Of a stretch of 64,000 nucleotides of DNA, positions 63,601 through 64,000 are shown one piece after another. A program made the translations under genes and the position numbers. Each line of letters begins with the position of its first letter. Within the stretch, counting starts at the first letter, position 1. The notes beneath the pieces are model-generated. The model made no database searches, was not told the DNA's origin, and saw only the letters and a program-made list of their open reading frames with translations. The DNA comes from a virus, in the IMG/VR virus record IMGVR_UViG_3300040786_000030, positions 1-64,000 of that record, one strand, 5' to 3'.

Positions 63601-64000
63601 ACTTCCTAACAATATGGAACAAGATGAATGGGAAGTTATTGTTACTGATTACCACGAGCGTTTACGTTTAGCTAAGATAGATGGTGTTAAATATGAAAAA
63701 GATTCATTAGATGATATTATTAAACACTTAGAAATTCACGAATTAGAAAATATAATTAAAATAGGTGAACTACCAATGGATATATTTGTATTTTCAGACA
63801 TCGCTGATGATGATTCAGGATTGTTAATTTCCAGAAAATGGAACGAACCATTATGTCATAGTTCAGAATTGTTTAAATATAGTGACGAAGCTAAGAAACG
63901 ATATGAATATTATCAATTATTAAATATTAATGATGATAATAACAAATATGAACAATATTTAGATTATTTAGCTGAACAAAAATTTATAACTGGTGATACT
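60604..64000 (+). CDS. Family B DNA polymerase (gp43-like), 3' end outside window
   Basis: Replicative polymerase with 3'-5' exonuclease. Exo I FQFDLETTGLFAKRDSVFQV, Exo II DVITGYNSENFDWPFLFERA, polymerase motif A YKTDFAALYPKIEITHGIF, motif B LKILANSWFGSYGAPYIFNW and motif C RPLVGDTDGFNF, followed by VGNSVKSKRMSVYIEDFLGK. Motif C has Gly where many enzymes have Ser after the Asp pair. More than 1,130 residues are already visible, longer than T4 gp43 (898), with extra sequence after VKMTKK. About ten indels up to 63355; the last 640 bp are clean. Preceded by a clear host-type promoter, so probably early or middle expression. Confidence 0.93.

Noticed and set aside
1-64000. Stop-codon reassignment, suggested by many in-frame stops
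   Set aside because: TAA, TAG and TGA all end genes at sensible positions, and the breaks are frame shifts, not read-through stops.
1-64000. tRNA genes, common in large phages
   Set aside because: The gaps between genes are short, and none shows a cloverleaf or a conserved TTCRANY-type arm by eye.

Overview
The window is a 64-kb, strongly AT-rich piece of a large tailed (T4-like, contractile-tail) bacteriophage genome. The virus assignment rests on an ordered head-morphogenesis block on the + strand: large terminase, portal, prohead protease, acidic scaffold and gp23-type major capsid protein. It is also supported by a gp5-like baseplate OB-fold protein, a gp55-like late sigma factor, PhoH, thymidylate synthase, dUTPase and a family B DNA polymerase. 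A Bacteroidota host is suggested by upstream boxes of the form TAnnTTTG, the -7 element of that phylum, in front of the Clp-like gene, the HD/dUTPase genes and the DNA polymerase gene. The protein families also look like those of flavobacterial phages, but that is recollection and not a search.

Layout. 0-1.8 kb: 3' part of a repeat-built tail fibre. 1.9-3.2 kb: a small coiled protein and an ABC-ATPase/GNAT fusion. 3.2-6.8 kb (minus): DUF5661 protein, zinc-ribbon/HExxH protein and a ClpC-like double AAA+ unfoldase. 6.8-9.6 kb (plus): small genes including a KTSC-domain protein, then thymidylate synthase with an insertion. 9.7-12.4 kb: a BspA-like (DUF285) adhesin and a short duplicate of its N-terminal module. 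12.4-27.8 kb: virion proteins, terminase carrying a LAGLIDADG intein, portal, protease, scaffold and capsid. 27.8-28.5 kb: a signal-peptide nuclease. 28.5-36.9 kb (minus): HTH protein, ParB-like protein, baseplate and structural genes, a possible small terminase and a late sigma factor. 36.9-51.9 kb (minus): a dense glycan island (Gmd, DegT-type aminotransferase, acetyltransferase, SDR, cupin and at least seven glycosyltransferase genes) interleaved with PhoH, a nucleoside-deoxyribosyltransferase-like protein, dUTPase and an HD protein. 52-54.6 kb (minus): small virion-like genes. 54.7-60.5 kb (plus): a second tail-fibre cluster, including a second copy of the repeat fibre. 60.6 kb to the end: DNA polymerase, cut by the window.

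How the genes fit together. The head block packages and builds the capsid. The gp55-like sigma factor probably recognises the AT-rich motif (around ATATTTATAATAAAA) that recurs just upstream of structural genes on both strands. Three or more unrelated repeat-built fibres and adhesins, plus the glycan island, point to heavy investment in recognising or disguising the cell surface. ThyA, dUTPase, the deoxyribosyltransferase-like protein and PolB serve DNA synthesis.

Quality caveat. Nearly every gene is broken by single-base indels, mostly lost bases in homopolymers. Restoring one base repeatedly rejoins conserved protein sequence, so I read these as long-read sequencing errors and give whole-gene spans. 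Start and stop positions are those of the restored frames and may be off by a few bases.
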